Shown here: piece by piece, positions 42,492 through 55,860 of the stretch
Layout of the letters: each line of letters begins with the position of its first letter
Numbering within the stretch: the first letter of the stretch is position 1
NCBI GenBank assembly: GCA_963978545.1
Contig: OZ021732.1
Coordinates: 58,318,714-58,382,713, forward strand
Direction: 5' to 3'
DNA: 64,000 nt
From: Linyphia triangularis
Taxonomy: Eukaryota > Arthropoda > Arachnida > Araneae > Linyphiidae
The notes under the pieces: generated by a model
The model's database searches: none
What the model saw: only the letters and a program-made list of their open reading frames with translations
What the model was told of the DNA's origin: nothing
Position numbers and translations under genes: made by a program

Positions 42492-45477
42492 ACGATTCCT
42501 GGCTGTTTGTCTTGCTGATTGCAGTTCGCTTCCGATTATGAATTTAGACAAGTGACTAATGGGGGTTTGTAATTTTAGAGGAAAGTGTGTAAAGTTTCGT
42601 AATTGTATTATTAAATTTAGAACGGCGATTGGTTACTTTTGAACTGATATTTGGTTCTTTCAAAGGTTATTAATTATCGAAATTGAAGAAATGTACGAGT
42701 CAACAAGTTCAACAATTGTAAGACAAATATTCGAAACTTTATTACGTTTATGTTTTGCAATTCCTTCACAAATTTGTTGCACCTAAAATTAAGTTCCTTA
42801 AAAAGTTCATAATAAACCGCATGTCTATCTGTTGTCGAAAATGCGGATTGATTTTTTTGAAAAATTTATTTGTTCTCACATTGAAGACATACTTAGAATG
42901 CTATCGGATAGTCTGGTACTATGCAATAACAAGGGCTTCTTTTCTGTTAAGTGCTTCTGCTAAGCTGTTTAGTTTTTTGGTTGTTTGGGTTGATTGGTTT
43001 CTTGTTTTGGTTGGTTGTCTGATTGATCGGTTGAAATTTACTAGTGCAAAGATAAAACTAGGACTATGTTAAGCGGGAATACTATAATATACTTCACATT
43101 ATTATAATAATGCTGAAAACAAATACTGCAATTCTGACAAAATTACTCCATTTGACTCCATCATTGTGTATGTTATGGAGCAAAATTTGTTTTTCATTTT
43201 CGAAAATGTCTATAGGTAATTCATCAAAATATTGCTTTAATTTTTAGTAGATTGCCTTGCACTTTAAAACTAAGTGTAATTTATATTTAAAGAGTCCCAG
43301 GTAATACACGGTAATATCCAAAGTCGGAAGCAGGAGTTCTGGAAAATTGGTCAGTCTATGGAGCCGCTCAAGCATAGTTTCATAAAAAAAAAAAAAAAAA
43401 AAAATCCAATTTGTTTAATAAACCTATCAAAACCATCACAAAGCGTATTTTTTACACCTCCGTCCTTTCTTATAAAACTATATTTCAATTTTAAAATTCT
43501 GCCGTAACATTTCAAATTTTTTTAACCAGAACTGGGCGAGATTGGTTAAAACTCGTAGCAACGGCCAGTCTATAATGGTCCACAGAGGAATTGGGCAGTG
43601 TCGATCCGATATTGGGTAGATGATTTATTCTCATGAGGGCGACAGTTTTCTTGTAATGCTAATTTTTCAGCTGACTGCTCAGTTTTATATTAAAATAAAT
43701 ATTTAAATATTTTAACAAACGTTACACATCACAGAAATATTAAGTTTGTATTCGTTTAGATTTTGTGGTTTTAAATTTTCCAAACTGAGTAGCACTTATG
43801 AATGTTAATATTATTTCCTAGTTAGTATTAAAATTCTTCTATGTACATCGGTTTTTATAAAAATAAATGCATTACAAACGACTTTAGATGGCTAGAAGTA
43901 AATTGAATTTAACTATCTCCAAACTGGTATTAGAGTCCCATTACATAAAACTTTCAATATACACATAACAATCCAGAAATATGTTAAATTATATTCTTTG
44001 AATTTAATTTATTTGATATGTAATTTTAAACTTATTTTCATTTTAATACATATATTTCAAACGATATACATTTTCCTAACTAAACATGAAAATAATATAG
44101 CATTTGTAAATTTTTATTCAACTGCCTATAACATTAATTCCCATGAAATTGCAATATTGAACTTTTTTTACGTTTAGTGGTGCAATTTATTAGGAAGAAG
44201 TTTAGTATATTATACACAGAATGATTTAAAGCTTTAAGGATTTTTTTTTTTTTTAAAGTCAATCACTGCACCATAGGGGTATACAAATTAATATAGTGAT
44301 GCATTTGAGTCCAAAAATTCAAAAATTAAAATATAATTTAAAAATTTGCAACACATAATCTACTACTTTAACATACAGACAACCACTTTTTTCTTTTATA
44401 AACTTTAATAATTATGATTCCTTATTCAACAAAGTGTATTAATTAAACTATGTTGGAGTCAGTCATATTTGATTATAATCATATTATGAGGGGTATGCAT
44501 AGAGAGGCTAAGGTCAAGGATTAGAGAAAGTGCCTTTTGTATAAACTAATGAGTATGAGGGTCTATAACACCCAGAAATGATCCCACAAGTTGGGGAAAT
44601 TAGACCGTGCAATGACTGATTAAAACAGGTTAATGGATTTCAGATATTCGCCTTTGGCTCACTTTCAAGAAGTTCAAGAAGTGACTTTAATACTTTAATT
44701 TTAACTATCAAAATGGTGTAATTAGAAAAAATTATTAATTACTTATTTTTCAATTAATTTGCATGCTTATCAAAGCTCTGAAAACACGTATTTCAACTTT
44801 TTACGTAGAAAACCACTTTCACTTTAAAATAAAGTTTCCTAGGTGTCTGGTCAGATTTAAACCACCCACCTTCTGACCACTAACTTGATATTGTAACAAC
44901 TCCACCTCTAAGGCTCACTGAATTCCTCTTAAAATAGTAATAACAAGTTTTACAGTTCAAACTTAAAGCGAAAGTTACTTTGAGACACATTTTTTATACA
45001 TATTTATTCGTATGTAAAAGCTGGTAATCCTCAATTTTGCATAACAGAAGTAATGTGTTTGTATGTTTGACTTACATTGTACAAATACTTATTTTTTAGT
45101 ATATTATTGAGTGTTTTTTTGCCCAAGTTATAGTAGATACATATTTTTGATTATGAAATTGTTTGTCTTGTTATTTTAAGGAAGATTTCTTTTTAAACGA
45201 AGGAAAAGGATTTGGATTGCATTCCTAAATCTCTTTACAATATTTAATCGTGATATTAATTGTCACTCTCAATATAAAGAGTGTGAATCTAATAATAGTG
45301 TGTGTCGTAATCTAATAACTTTGTATGTGAATCTGTTAAAGGGGGATCGATAATGGTGTTGTCGCTTGCTTCCTTTTCTTTTTCTTAGAGCGACGATATA
45401 ATTTTTTACACTAAAATATCCATTGGCAGTATCTTACTCATTTGGTACATAGCAAACACACAAAAAAAAAAAAATGT
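42492..45477. other. Non-coding stretch
   Basis: AT-rich with an A run at about 43383-43403. A plus-strand frame at 42755-43072 has no recognised domain. A mildly less AT-rich patch at 43500-43660 shows nothing definite. Confidence 0.4.
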
Positions 45478-45856
45478 GATATCTCCCAAAAAACAACTGG
45501 ACGTTGTAAAAATAGCCCGCCAAGTAAAATGATCAGTCAGAAAAAGTTGTGAAATATAATGTTTGCCGTCAAGCTGCCGCTTTTAGTTTCTTTGGAGTAC
45601 TTGTACACAATAAACTAAATTGAGATTATTAGGGGGAATATCCATAGGCAATCAGTACTTGGTAGGTTAGATGATTTTTTTTAAAAAATTAATCTCAATT
45701 CAGTGCAATGGTTACAAAGTAGCTGAAGCAAATGAAATGAAATTAATCCGTAATAACTCTAGCCTGCCAAGTTCGGATTGTCTATGGGAATTCCCCTAAT
45801 AATTTACTGACTGATTATTTACTTTTTTACATCGTCTAGTTGTTTTTTGGGATATC
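45478..45856. mobile_element. Fold-back element with an interrupted left arm
   Basis: The ends are GATATCTCCCAAAAAACAAC at 45478-45497 and the complement of GTTGTTTTTTGGGATATC at 45839-45856. The right arm, 45760-45856, is continuous. Its partner on the left is in two parts: 45478-45542 (ending GATCAGTCAG) and 45628-45670 (ATTAGGGGGAATATCCATAG onward), separated by about 85 bases absent from the right arm. The extra segment holds its own short inverted pair TTAGTTT/AAACTAA. A further pair, AATTGAGATTA and TAATCTCAATT, lies inside. No coding capacity. This fits a MITE with an insertion or a nested element. Confidence 0.82.
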
Positions 45857-48800
45857 TAATTTTTTAAGCTTAACTGTTGAGATTATAGTTTTGACCAAAC
45901 ATAAAATGATCCAATGCTGTTTTCATTAACTGCCATACGGTTTTTGACCTAAAGGGAGATTTTAAAATAGTTAAAGTATTTTTTTTTTCCATTTACTCTA
46001 ATTTGTTTTGATTTCTTTACATTTTAAAACGTCTTTATTAACTATTATTTCTATATCTATAGTTTTCACTAATTGAATTGATTTTCAAATATTTTATCAG
46101 CATAATTTCTAGTACATTTTGTTAATAACTATTACTTATTTATAATTACAATAATCCAACACAATTCATGGCAAAATTTCCTTGAAGTTAAACGCTTTGA
46201 AAAATACTTATCTAGAACAACTTCACACAGAGATTGATTTAAGCAATTTGAATTCTATCGAGTGAAAACATGTTTTCCAAGAGGAATCAAAGTATTCAAA
46301 ACTACCTAAACACAGAATGCACAAAGTTGCATTTATGCCATAAGACCGTAAGATGTACTCTTGCTTTTGACTGCTATAAATTCCTAAAAACTTCACCATT
46401 TGAAGTATCCTTTTATTAATTTCTAAAAGAACAAAACACTTACTTTTGCATTGCAGAGGAATCTAAAATAAACCAAATAGATTCCGTCGAAAAAATGCCA
46501 GCAAATTGAACTTTATTAAAGCGTTTCTGGAGATGGGAACAAATAAAATAAAACGGGATATTCTCTGAGAATATTGTGGTTGGAGCATGCCTCAAAATCT
46601 TGGCTTTTTTCACGTGTACCATTTTTGGAATGAATTTGGTAGCATATACCAGCTCAAAGTAGGTAATATTTTAATGCACCCATGCTTCTGCCATACGTTC
46701 CGGAAAATATTTTTTGAAATCTAGCCAAGACCCCCAAATGTAACTCTATTCGATTGAGCCTCTATGCTCTGAAGGGGCAGAAAGGGAAGTAGAATGTGAA
46801 AAATGATTCGAGATTGTATCGTTGTATCTATGGAATGAAAAGGAAAAGGAAATCCCTTTTTTTTTTTCCTTTCTTTTTTTTTTTAGAAATTTATTTGATT
46901 TAAAAGAACGCAAGCTTGGAGCTATGTTTTGGAGCCTGTCAAATTCTGAAGTAAACCAGAAGCAATATTCTTAAAAATGTACTGTGCTTTTTTCCGGGCT
47001 TTGAAGTCCATCTAAGATATATTAGTTATCTAACTGAAAAGAAATGTATTCTGAAGCGTCAAAGATCGTCCCTTACAAAACAGTGAGTGTGTATGCTATA
47101 CAAATCCAACTGCTGTTGAGCGGATTATCTTATATATAATTCCTGAACAGTGCTTTTTTGTTACGTTCATTTTTCTCCCTTTAAACAAGAGCAAAATTGA
47201 GAAATGATGTACCAATTTAAAGGCTAAGATCTCTACTTTTGACAAATAGTTCATTTGCAATAGCACATTTTGTTATTCGTTTGTAAATCGATATTTTTTT
47301 TTTGGTACCCTATGAGGAGGGTACTCCATTTAGAGTAAAATTTGGAATTCTATGAGCGAGTACTCTATTTAAAGGTTAAAATATATTTTGGTATTCATTG
47401 ATAGGACATTTTGCCGAGAGTATTTCAGGCGTCAATTCGGCCGGCAATGATCCATCTTCTTCCGTTGTTTTATAAAGTATTATAAATATCAGTATTACTT
47501 TTTCAAAGAGTTATTTGTTGTATTAAAGAATTTCGTTCAGTATTTCTTAATAAATCAAACAGAAACTTGAAAGAAGTTACAAGTTACATCTATGATGGAT
47601 GTACAAGATATGATTTATCACCAGACCGATCAGCTACATGAATTGTCCCAAACCGAGATTTCGAGCTACCAAATTGAGTAATTCTTCAGTGATAGGATAC
47701 ATTATTTATCTCTTATAAACTTAGAAATTATTAATTCCTCTAAGCAATCTTAAATGTCAGGCTGGACACGAGTCCACTACTGATTATAAGCAATTAAATA
47801 TTTAGATATTTGTCAATTTTTTTTCTAATTATGTCACATCAGCTTCAAAATGCTATGGTCGGGACAATTTCACCATGTATGTATGCATTTCTCTGTCTCA
47901 TGCATCTTTAATCTGATTTGGATGGCATTTTGTACATGATTATTTTTATGCAAGCACACATTTTTAGTAAACTTGAAGCTACTAGTATCTGAATGTCTAT
48001 GTATTTTCACGGGAATTTTGTTTTAATCTATTAAAAGATAAATCTACTTTCTTTTAATACATTTTCCTACATTATTTTTACATTTTCATGTATTTTTTAC
48101 ATTATTTAATACATTTTTTTACATTAGTCTGTCGAGTATCAAGTTTGATTTTCGAATGATTTAAAACACTGTGCAATATGTGTTATCCATTTATTCTAGT
48201 GTTTGAAACACTGGTACATAAAATTTATTAATGCATATGTGTTATCTACTTAAATACTCGTATTAAGCTTCATCATATATACTCTAGAGTATCACAAAGT
48301 ACTTCCAAAAAGAAAGGGGGGAGGAAATTACGTTTCTATTTCCTGCTTGACTACCTCAAAAAGAAACATAAACATCTTAGAACCATCCTTAGAAACACAT
48401 GTTCGAAATTGTTCTATAGTTCCTCGAACACGGCAGTGTTAGTTCCCTATAGAATTAACCCTGTGTTCTACTGGATGCTTTCTCGCCAGTTTAGTGACAT
48501 TAAAAAGACACCTCCTACTAAGCGTAAGAGAAAAACGCTTTTCTGGAAAAAGAAACTACTGATACAGAAGAACAGGAAAGAAGCTGTTATTTTATTTTTT
48601 AAAGGGCTGCGAGACGATTTGGATTATTTTTTGCCCAGTAGTCTGCTTTCGCTTGTCTTTTTCTATATCACAGATACATAACCCAGTTTCTTGCCTCCGT
48701 AAACTTTGAGTAGTTTGACACATTTTTCTTCAGCAGTTGCTGAGGGAATACACCGCTAATGGGTGTTGGCCAAAGCAGCGAAAAATGAAACTTTTTTTCT

Positions 48801-49660
48801 GTTATGTCTTTCTTACTAATGTTGGACTTATTTCTCTCTTGTGTTCTTTGTCTCTAGCAGATGGATGGTTTAGGTAGTTGGAAGGAGTCTGGTAACATCT
48901 GGGATATATATTTCTAAAGAGAGACATGACTACTGACACATTCATTTGTGAATAGTTTCTGGATGAATGGTTTATGGAATATATACACAGATCCTTAGGG
49001 AGTTCCTTTGTATATTAGAATTTAATTTAAAACATCATCATACATTTCTATATAGATTTATTGTACATTTAAATTTATGTAAGTGTTAATTTACTTAATT
49101 TGCTGGTAGATTCATCTCGCAGAAAATACCAGGAAAACAAAGTTTTAAAGTTTTGTCCTTGTCACATACTGTGCATAAGTATGGCCTCAAATATAGTATA
49201 TATGAATTAACTCATGGAATACGGAACTCGATTTACAAATTTAAATCAAGTAATATAATTGAACGGATTAATTGATAACAAATTAATAGGTATTTATTTA
49301 ATCTAGAATAAACCGAAAATAAATGGCGTTATCATAACATTATATTACTTTTTCGCAAAAATTACATTTAAAAAGTATTAAAGGTTACTATTTAATTGTA
49401 TTTAATACTTTCATGATACGTGGTTGTATTCGTAATTCTTTTCAGGTAATTATTAATATGACTAGCATTTTAGATGTTTAAAAGTTATTTAATGTCATGA
49501 GTAGTTATTCAAAATCCTTTACAATACACTTGGGACATATTTTGCAAGTATAAATCTTATTTTCTCATCTTACAAAACAAAAAGCTTTTAGGAAGACTTT
49601 GATTTGTGGGTAAAAGCGACTGTTTTTCAGAGGGAAATAATTTTAACATCCTGACTTTTG
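45857..49660. other. Non-coding stretch with low-AT islands
   Basis: Islands at about 46440-46850 and 48290-48960 include open frames at 46440-46622 (minus) and 48409-48681 (plus) with no recognisable domain. Repeated TACATTTT motifs lie at 48057-48127. Confidence 0.4.
47301..47381 (+). repeat. Imperfect tandem duplication of about 40 bases
   Basis: TTTGGTACCCTATGAGGAGG at 47301 and TTTGGAATTCTATGAGCGAG at 47341 begin two adjacent units; both continue with GTACTC, ATTTA and end in AAAA. A third partial start, TTTTGGTATTC, follows near 47386. Confidence 0.7.
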
Positions 49661-49990
49661 TTTACTCGTTAACATTTACTTTTTTTTCTTCTTTCACTTC
49701 CTTTTTATTTTAACGATGCTTCATTAGCATTGTTAATAGTGTCGCTGTTAACCGAGTCCATTCCTTAATGAACAAAGATGAATGCCGAGAGATCTCTTTT
49801 GCGTTTTGTTTCGTCAAAAACGAAACAACTGTTTAGGGGACACACAAAAAAAAGTTAATCCTGAGCCCAACAATTAATGCAACCATCTGGCTCATTAGTG
49901 AAATTTCCTAAAGGGGTGTTTTTCGAACAATTTATCTGCCAGAAAAACGACGTCTGCCAAGCCCAAACGTTTAAAGGCGTGTCATGGAAT
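49661..49990. other. Low-AT non-coding island, possible regulatory element
   Basis: Coding is excluded by stops. Visible motifs include a near-palindrome GTTTCGTCAAAAACGAAAC (49808-49826), CAATTAATG near 49870 and an E-box CATCTGG near 49883. The block is flanked by much more AT-rich DNA. Regulatory function is inference only. Confidence 0.3.
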
Positions 49991-50148
49991 TTTTTTTTCT
50001 CTTTGGAAATTCACTTTGAAAGAATGTAAATTAAATTCATCCTCATTTAAAATGGTTTTTGATAAATACACTTACATTAATAAGCTGAAGTTTGAAAGTT
50101 TGAAAATATTAAATACAATATATGCGTCACAAAATTAATTGTTGTAAA

Positions 50149-50153
<5 letters not shown>

Positions 50154-50185
<32 letters not shown>
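50154..50185. repeat. Poly(A) run, 32 bases
   Basis: Pure A tract in AT-rich DNA with no recognised retroposon body. Confidence 0.95.
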
Positions 50186-50187
<2 letters not shown>

Positions 50188-52078
50188 AAATATATTTTTT
50201 AAAACCAATTTAGAAATATAAACATTCGGTATATATTAGAATTTAAAAGTTTTAATTATTTCACCGAAAACTATTATTTTTATTATTATTATTACTACAT
50301 GATTTTTTTTAACACTAAACTCGGAATATAAACACTTACATATGTGTTATTCGTTCACTTGACTGATATGATTAATGCAGTTTGTATATATTGAACATAC
50401 AGAATTCGATTAAATTTACTTGAGTTTTACAATTTTTAAAACACTCCTACCAAATCGGAGAGAATAAAAATGTATACATCAATTCTAAAATATCGTTGTA
50501 GTTATTCAAAATGTTTATTTATACTTAAAATCACTCAAAGAATCTTTTGAATTCATCCTATAAGATTGAATACACTTTTAATTATTATTATTATAATCTT
50601 GTCCGCAAGTTTTGTGTGTACTATTGAAGTATTAATATAACTCTGAGTTTTCTTTTAAACTACAACAGTAATCATAAACAATAGCAATACGAATGTAATA
50701 CAAAAATCTTTCCCTAGTAGATTCTCATCGATACTACTTGTTAATAAGACATAATAATCTAAAAGTTTTCTAAAATATTCATAAACACTATTTAAATTCA
50801 TAACTTTAGAAACACTGAAATAATCCAAACAAGAACGCGACTTAATTACATACCTACACTGTCAAGGATTCATTATCTTCTCCATGTAATAGCTACAGCA
50901 AAATACCACAAGCATTCAAGCTGCCGGACATGCAATTGCATACAAATCATCTCTACTATTCACATTGGGACAAGCAATTCACAGAAAATACATTGTGAGA
51001 ATAGTTGGAAGAAGTGCCGAGTGGAAGAGTTCTGTTCCCATTGTTTGTGAGTGAAAGCACACACTTGGCCTCCAAAGGAAGAAATTTAAATTTGAAAAGA
51101 AGGAAATTGAATTCGTGAGAATCCTCCTATATCCGTATTGAATGCGTAAACATGGGAGGTTTGAAAAAAAGCTTTGCTTTAAATTAAAATTCCATTGTTG
51201 TCATGAGTTTCATTTTAAGGCAAGAACTTATTTATATTAAATGTGCTATGCCTGGTTTGTCACTGATATATTCACATTTCGGATGTTTTGGAATGTGCAT
51301 GCTGTTTACTCAGATATACATATGTTACTTGGATTAACAGTGGTATGTAAAACAGTTTTGCAGATGAGAATAAAATGTTTATTAGTCAGGTTTGTTAAGA
51401 CGGTTTGCTGATCCAAATACCTTAAGTTTAACAGAAATAATTATATATGAAAAAAAAATATAGTATAAATAGTACATGAAATATGAGAAATTTTAAAAAG
51501 AGTGTATACAATCACTTATTACTTTCAAAATACATGATAAAAAAAATTTAATTTTATATTTTTGACGATAACGTAATTATATTGTGCATGAATTGATTAT
51601 AAATATATTTACACCAACGGTAAATTTTCTTTTACTGTTGATTTCAGAAAGATTTGCATTTACTAAAGATGTTTTATTATTTCAACATGACTAATTTCAC
51701 ACAAAAAGTTGCATAGTTAAAAAATTGATTTTTCCAGATTAATTTCTATTTTCAGTGGTGGTACAGTCGTTGGTACACATTAAGATTTATTTTAATTGTG
51801 CAAGTGTTATATTATTTTATACGTGTAATAAAGAAGTTGCGTTTTATTTTTGTGCTAAAATTTTCTTTATTAAATTAAAATAGTATTCAGCAAAACTTAT
51901 TTAAAATAATCGATTTCTCCATCTAAATCCCCATTTTCTATGAGTACAAACTTCAAGATTGATTTAAATTGTAACATTTAATTATTTTTTATTTGTGTTA
52001 CCAAGGTGTGAGTAACGCAAATAAAAATGTTCTTTTGACCTTGACCTTTGATGAGGACTTTTGAGTACTATCGAGTTT

Positions 52079-52146
<68 letters not shown>
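52079..52146. repeat. (TA)n microsatellite
   Basis: About 33 perfect TA units. Confidence 0.98.
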
Positions 52147-52147
<1 letters not shown>

Positions 52148-53445
52148 TGTGACTGCCCACCCTAGTGTGCGTGTAGGATGATGCCATTTATTACATGTAG
52201 AAAACTTAAACCAGCTTCAGATAAAAATCAGCCATTTATAAATTAAATTTTTAAACCATTAAGAGATATTCACTGAATTAATGCATCAGGAAATGTTTCC
52301 TAATACACAGGATATTCTGTGCGAAAGAAAGATAAAAAAAACTTATGCTTTTAAAAATATGAATAATTTATTGGTGACACAGTTTGTATCAAAATGAAGT
52401 ATACCTTGGAGAATATTTTTCAAAGATATAGAAAACCAGTAAAAAGTTTTACTTGTTTTGGACATTGATATATTTATTTTGTATCTAATTACCCGTAATT
52501 GTACATTTGCTGCTGCAATGTTATGTCATTCCAAATGAGTATTTGTAGCCATGAAAAATCACAATAACTAATTTTCAGTATTAAAATCCTTTATATCAGT
52601 TTTTTTCTTTGTAAAGATGGCAATGCACTATGAAGTTAGTCAGAGTAAGTTAGCTTATATTAGCAGTTTTGTTTACTTTATATTAATTTTTACTTTGTAA
52701 AATATTTTCTTTTTACCTAGAATAAATATCCTTTTAGAAAACTTTTGGGATAATTATGTAAAATAATCTATCGTCCTTTTAATGGTACAACTAGATGCCT
52801 TCAGAATAATCATTTTTTAGATAAGTGCAATTGAGTCACAAATCTCTCGCCTTCATTGTATTCAAAGAAAAGGATAAATGTAACAAGTGAATAACAATTA
52901 TATTATATCAATGCTTTGAACATTTTACAAATGCGTTTTAATGAAGCTTATGGTTTTTCTGTTATTTGGTTGCAGCATTAGAGTGACAATGTGATGGAAA
53001 AACTTTTCAGCATTTTTTCTTCTTTTAAACTTGCACAACGTCTCGTTTGTCGTTCTAATTTATTTCTCTCTCAAATAGAATCTATCATACGAAATATTTT
53101 CATATCATTAGAAACCAGAAATAAACATTCTTACATTTTTGGTGAATTTTTTTTTTATTCATAACTCATTTTATGTATTAAAGTTTTTTTTTTTTTTTTT
53201 CAGTATTGAATAAAACTCTTTTTGAAATTGATTGAAAATAAAAGCTTTCTATATATTCTGAATTATGATTTTTTTTTTTTAATGTGCAAGTTTATCCTTC
53301 CTTTCTGAGTTATAATATGTAAGGGAACTAAATAGAGTAACTGGCCCAGTATATATTTATCTGAAAATAGTTCACTTGTTAAAACTATTTCAGAATTTGA
53401 CCCAATATTGCTATGAATTCCGCCAAATAACAGTCCAAGAATATT

Positions 53446-53512
53446 TTTATTTATTTATTTATTTGTTTGCTTGTTTATTCATTTATTTGTTTGTTTATTT
53501 ATTTATTTATTT
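53446..53512. repeat. Degenerate (TTTA/TTTG)n repeat
   Basis: Alternating TTTATT and TTTGTT units with some TTGC and TTCA variants; the minus-strand counterpart resembles the array at 9 kb, but it is degraded. Confidence 0.85.
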
Positions 53513-55740
53513 TGAAGAGCGTAATGCTTAGTATTTTATAAAAACCAATTCTAGTAAATACTTGACTAACTACATTTTCCTAAATTTAACGAAAAAAAAA
53601 TATATATTAAGTATGTTACGTTTATAATTTAACCATTTTAAAGTTTAAATTTTTATGATCAAATTGAAACTAAATATACAATTTTGAGCTATTTTTAAAA
53701 GAAACTAGTTTTTTTTTTTTTTATTTCTAAAGAAATTATTCAAAGTTAATTATTTTTTTTAAAGTACTAGTTACAAATGAAAAAAAAAAAAAAAAAATTC
53801 TAAATATAGGAATATTGAGATCAGAATCAATTTTTTTAATATTCAAATTACTAAAAAATTTGTACCAGGATAAATGCACAAGTAAATTACATCATTTCCA
53901 TCCCGAAGGTTAAATCTTCCGAAACCAAAAGGATCTCTTTCATTCTAGTAAAGTGGCAGAAAATAGCCCCCCTATGTGACATCTGAATCAAGGAATAAGC
54001 TTCTCAAAAGTTTCTGGAACAAAGCTGTTTAGAAAGATCCGATAATGTATTCTCCTACTGTGAGCTGTTTTCTTGTTTCTCGGGCTTTTACCATAAATAG
54101 GCTGTACATTAATTATCTTTCAGAGACAGCGGAATTACATGCAGAGCCGCGTTTTGCAGGGTCGTCAAACAAAAACTCAAATTGGAGTTGCAGAGTTTCG
54201 TTTCAGTTAAAAGTTTTCGGAATGTGCATTGTTTGACAGTATTTAGTAAGTTTTGGACGAAAGCGATTCGTCGGTTCACTTGTATCAGCAGAGCGATTCA
54301 TCTCTTTCCCCAGACACTTGCTTGTGGTAGAGAAGTAAACTGAATATTTTGAGCACTCATTTTATTAAGAATTCGAAGTTAAAAATTGTAAATTTACAAT
54401 TAGTTGTTTTATAATCCCTTTACTTTAAACTTATAGCCTAACGAAAAATTGGGTTTAGTTAAATAAGTAGCGTGTAAAGACACTTTTGTGAAATACGTGT
54501 GTTCTGTTAAGTTTGAATGCAGAAACTAAAACACTTAATGTGAGAGAAAAAATCTATTTTAATGAAATTGGATTAGACAGTGAAGTTGCTTGTATGATTT
54601 GTTTGTTCCATAGTAATTGTATGTTAATTGAAGAGTTCTGTAACAAAGCTGTTATGGTTTATTCTCCCCACTTCACCAGTTAATTAACTATATATAAATC
54701 AATCATTAATGTAATGTTAATTTGATAAAAGTTGTTTTATACTTTTAACAAACATATAAAAAAATTTTAAAAAGTTTGAAATTTTTAAAAAATGCATACA
54801 GTTGGATTTTATTTTGGAAGCTATATATATGTATGTCTATTTAGTCGTACCTGAAAATTAATTAAATGAAAAAAAAAAAAAAAAAATATATGAATTTTGT
54901 GGCAAAAAGTATTCTCAAAAGTAAATTTTGTTAATTTTTTAATAGAAAATAAAATATAAATATATAAATACATACATGCATAGGTATTATTAATAATTAA
55001 ATGTTAATTTAAGATATCAAAAATGTTAGTTACTTTTTTTAAACATTATGTAAGTATTAGGAAAAGTTATGTATACCATTAATATATAATTTTATTTGCT
55101 TTTTAAATGTGTCCTCCTAATTATTCAGAAAAAAAAAATTTTAGACTGATTATCTTGGTATTATTTTTTGTTTTTTTGTTTTTGAAAGAAATAATTTCTT
55201 CAAATATTTAGAATCCTAATTTGGATTTCATTAATTTAGATTAAAAAAATTATAAATTGAACCCTTAATCAATATTAAGTCAATAAAAGTATCAAATGCA
55301 ATCTTGTTTAAGAAATTCGCTCATTTATATTTCCATTTAAAATTGTTTAATTTCAATTTAAGTTTGGTGCCGAAAGATATACACAACTTTTAACAAGTAG
55401 ATACTAAAGTAAATACATAGTTAACATTGCAAAATATTAATTTGTTGAAACAAAACGTTTACCTCTTAAATTAAACTATGATTTAATTAATTTAAATAAC
55501 TTGATCAAGAAACTTCTGAAATTATAGCTCAGGTTTCTCTACAATACAATGAGGAATTTTCAAGTTTTTTTTGGTTTTATTTTTAAATAAAAGTAGAGAA
55601 AAAATCATGAAAAACAATACCATTCTTTCAAAAATTTGAGCTCGGATAGATAGTTAAAAAAAAAGAATAGTTTTTCACTTTTCGTTTTTTTGGGAAAAAG
55701 CTACTTTTGCGAGTGACTTCAATGCGCAGATGATGAACCA

Positions 55741-55784
55741 GTCTAAAACCTATTTTAGACGAGGAAGGAGTGAAGTTCCTCCTC
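55741..55784. repeat. Two adjacent short hairpins
   Basis: GTCTAAAA at 55741-55748 is mirrored exactly by TTTTAGAC at 55753-55760 around CCTA. It is followed at once by GAGGAAGGA and TTCCTCCTC (55761-55784), which pair with one slip around GTGAAG. They sit in a small less AT-rich patch (55700-55860). Without a T tract or known family I cannot call this a terminator or a small RNA. Confidence 0.5.
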
Positions 55785-55860
55785 GGATTTTTGACAAAAT
55801 CTATGCGTAACTACGTCACAGTTTTTTATGCTGTTGTGGTCACGTGACTTTTGCTTTGAT

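Larger units (their letters stand above)
49991..55700. other. Non-coding stretch rich in simple repeats
   Basis: Contains an A run at 50154-50185, a TA array at 52079-52146, mixed TTTA/TTTG repeats at 53446-53512 and short T runs. A low-AT island at 53900-54310 has a plus-strand frame (54045-54236) with no domain. Confidence 0.45.
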
